Source of the DNA: an uncultured Streptococcus sp.
Lineage (GTDB): Bacteria; Bacillota; Bacilli; Lactobacillales; Streptococcaceae
Assembly (NCBI RefSeq): GCF_938020365.1
Contig: NZ_CALIIB010000027.1
Span: forward strand, 1 to 5,839
Length of the DNA stretch: 5,839 bases
Reading direction: 5' to 3'
Positions 4,904 through 5,839 of the stretch are shown piece by piece (the first letter of the stretch is position 1; each line of letters begins with the position of its first letter). The notes beneath the pieces are model-generated. The model was not told where the DNA came from, searched no databases, and saw nothing but the letters and a program-made list of their open reading frames with translations. A program made the translations under genes and the position numbers.

Positions 4904-5839
4904 AAAATTCTTCCAGTTTCCATTTATTTTTTTCGGCAATCCAGCCTGAAATAGCTTCGATATCGTCTATGTATTCTCGATTTCCGATAATTGCGACTTT
5001 CTCTAAATCATGAATCTTGTAGGCCTTAGACGGCGCTACCTTGATGGTAAAAGGCACAAAGAGCTCTTTCATCCGCTCCAGCAGGACTTGCTGCAAAAGA
5101 GCTCTGCTATTGTCCGCCTTAGCCGAAATCAAAGAATAAGGAGTCAGGGTCGGGGTGAAATCCTCCGCCTTATCCGCTTTGTTATAGAGAGTCAGCCGGG
5201 GAATATCCAGCATATCCAGCTCTTTCATGATGTCAAGGACAGTCTTTTCATGCTCCTCATGATGAGGGTCACTAGCATCAATAACATGGACCAGCAAATC
5301 GACATTTTTGCTCTCTTCCAGAGTGGATTTAAAGCTGGATACCAGCTCTGTCGGCAAATCCTGAATGAAGCCAACTGTGTCCGTCAGCGTGACATTGAGC
5401 TGACCACTGAGGTTGATGTTCTTAGTCGTGGCATCCAGCGTCGCAAAGAGTTCGTCCGCCTCATACTGGCTCTTGCTAGTCAAGCAGTTCATAATAGTGG
5501 ACTTGCCAGCATTGGTATAGCCGATGAGGCCGATTTTGAAAATGCTGGACTCTAGCCGCTTTTCACGAACGGTTGCCCGATTTTTCTCGACCGCCTTGAG
5601 CTGGCGCTCAATATCATGAATCTGATTGCGTACACTGCGTCGATTGAGCTCCAGCTGACTTTCACCAGGCCCGCGAGAGCCAATTCCACCAGCCTGACGG
5701 CTGAGCATAATGCCCTGCCCAACCAAGCGAGGAAGCAGGTACTTGAGCTGGGCCAAATGCACCTGAAGTTTCCCCTCATGACTTCTAGCCCTCATGGCAA
5801 AAATATCCAAAATCAGCTGCATACGGTCAATGACCTTGA
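4896..5839 (-). CDS. hflX: Ribosome-associated GTPase HflX, 5' end cut by window edge
   Basis: HflX is a cytoplasmic GTPase of the Obg-HflX superfamily that binds the ribosome and, from work on the family, splits stalled or heat-damaged 70S ribosomes. The frame stays open through the right edge (codons K-V-I-D-R precede the Met at 5822), so that Met is internal. About 313 of roughly 410 residues are present. Numbering from the Met at 5822, the HflX-specific glycine-rich segment GGIGSRGPGESQLE is at 45-58. A basic, probably helical linker follows at 61-92. The G domain has G1 GYTNAGKST (101-109), the switch I threonines (ATT, 131-133), G3 DTVGF (148-152), G4 NKAD (214-217) and G5 SAK (233-235). 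The C-terminal domain ends in EEFYD. All GTPase motifs are intact. It is the first gene of the visible operon and overlaps the next gene by 8 bp. Only the N-terminal domain is missing, because of the window boundary. Confidence 0.97.
   Translation of the reverse strand, partial: KVIDRMQLILDIFAMRARSHEGKLQVHLAQLKYLLPRLVGQGIMLSRQAGGIGSRGPGESQLELNRRSVRNQIHDIERQLKAVEKNRATVREKRLESSIFKIGLIGYTNAGKSTIMNCLTSKSQYEADELFATLDATTKNINLSGQLNVTLTDTVGFIQDLPTELVSSFKSTLEESKNVDLLVHVIDASDPHHEEHEKTVLDIMKELDMLDIPRLTLYNKADKAEDFTPTLTPYSLISAKADNSRALLQQVLLERMKELFVPFTIKVAPSKAYKIHDLEKVAIIGNREYIDDIEAISGWIAEKNKWKLEEFYD

Noticed and set aside
5010..5555. Plus-strand 181-codon ORF
   Set aside because: It lies wholly antisense to the GTPase domain of hflX, whose motifs are all intact, and it has no recognisable protein features.
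5820..5822. ATG at 5822 as the hflX start
   Set aside because: The frame stays open upstream to the edge with V-I-D-R, which fits the HflX N-terminal domain, so this Met is internal.
1..5839. tRNA, rRNA, CRISPR array, insertion sequence or phage genes
   Set aside because: No cloverleaf, regularly spaced repeats, terminal inverted repeats, transposase or integrase motifs were found on either strand.

Overview
The window looks like a piece of a Streptococcus chromosome, probably from the oral sanguinis/mitis side of the genus. The reasons are moderate GC with low-GC islands, tightly packed genes with GGAG-type ribosome binding sites, and an hflX – conserved hypothetical – rnz – short-chain dehydrogenase order that I remember from streptococci. 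The species assignment is inference. Every supported gene lies on the minus strand, so transcription runs from high to low coordinates.

In transcription order: (1) the C-terminal three quarters of HflX, a ribosome-associated GTPase, cut by the window edge at 5839. (2) A 207-aa conserved streptococcal protein of unknown function whose ATG overlaps the hflX stop by 8 bp. (3) rnz, ribonuclease Z, with all metal ligands intact, 10 bp later. (4) A 163-aa low-GC acidic protein that resembles the DUF7832-type family. It sits behind a 39-bp gap that holds a TATAAT box and a direct repeat with 10-bp period. (5) A classical SDR oxidoreductase. (6) A SAM-dependent methyltransferase resembling CmoM/SmtA, whose ribosome binding site overlaps the SDR stop codon. 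(7) A membrane acyltransferase of the acyltransferase-3 family.

Below the acyltransferase stop (positions 1-219) there is no intact gene but dense structure. A well-placed but broken reading frame starts in an ATGA overlap with the acyltransferase stop. A long hairpin follows that is fully paired only in minus-strand RNA and looks like the operon terminator. Directly after it comes an extended -10 promoter (TGTTATAAT) firing out of the window towards another minus-strand gene.

Functionally, the upstream part has an RNA/translation theme: HflX for stalled ribosomes, RNase Z for tRNA 3' ends, and possibly the CmoM-like enzyme for tRNA wobble uridine. The low-GC 163-aa gene and the low-GC acyltransferase look like accessory additions. 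I see no convincing new multi-gene system. The best leads are the CmoM-like methyltransferase, which may lack its usual partners in this lineage, the 163-aa gene with its own upstream signals, and the terminator/promoter junction with the broken ORF at the left end.
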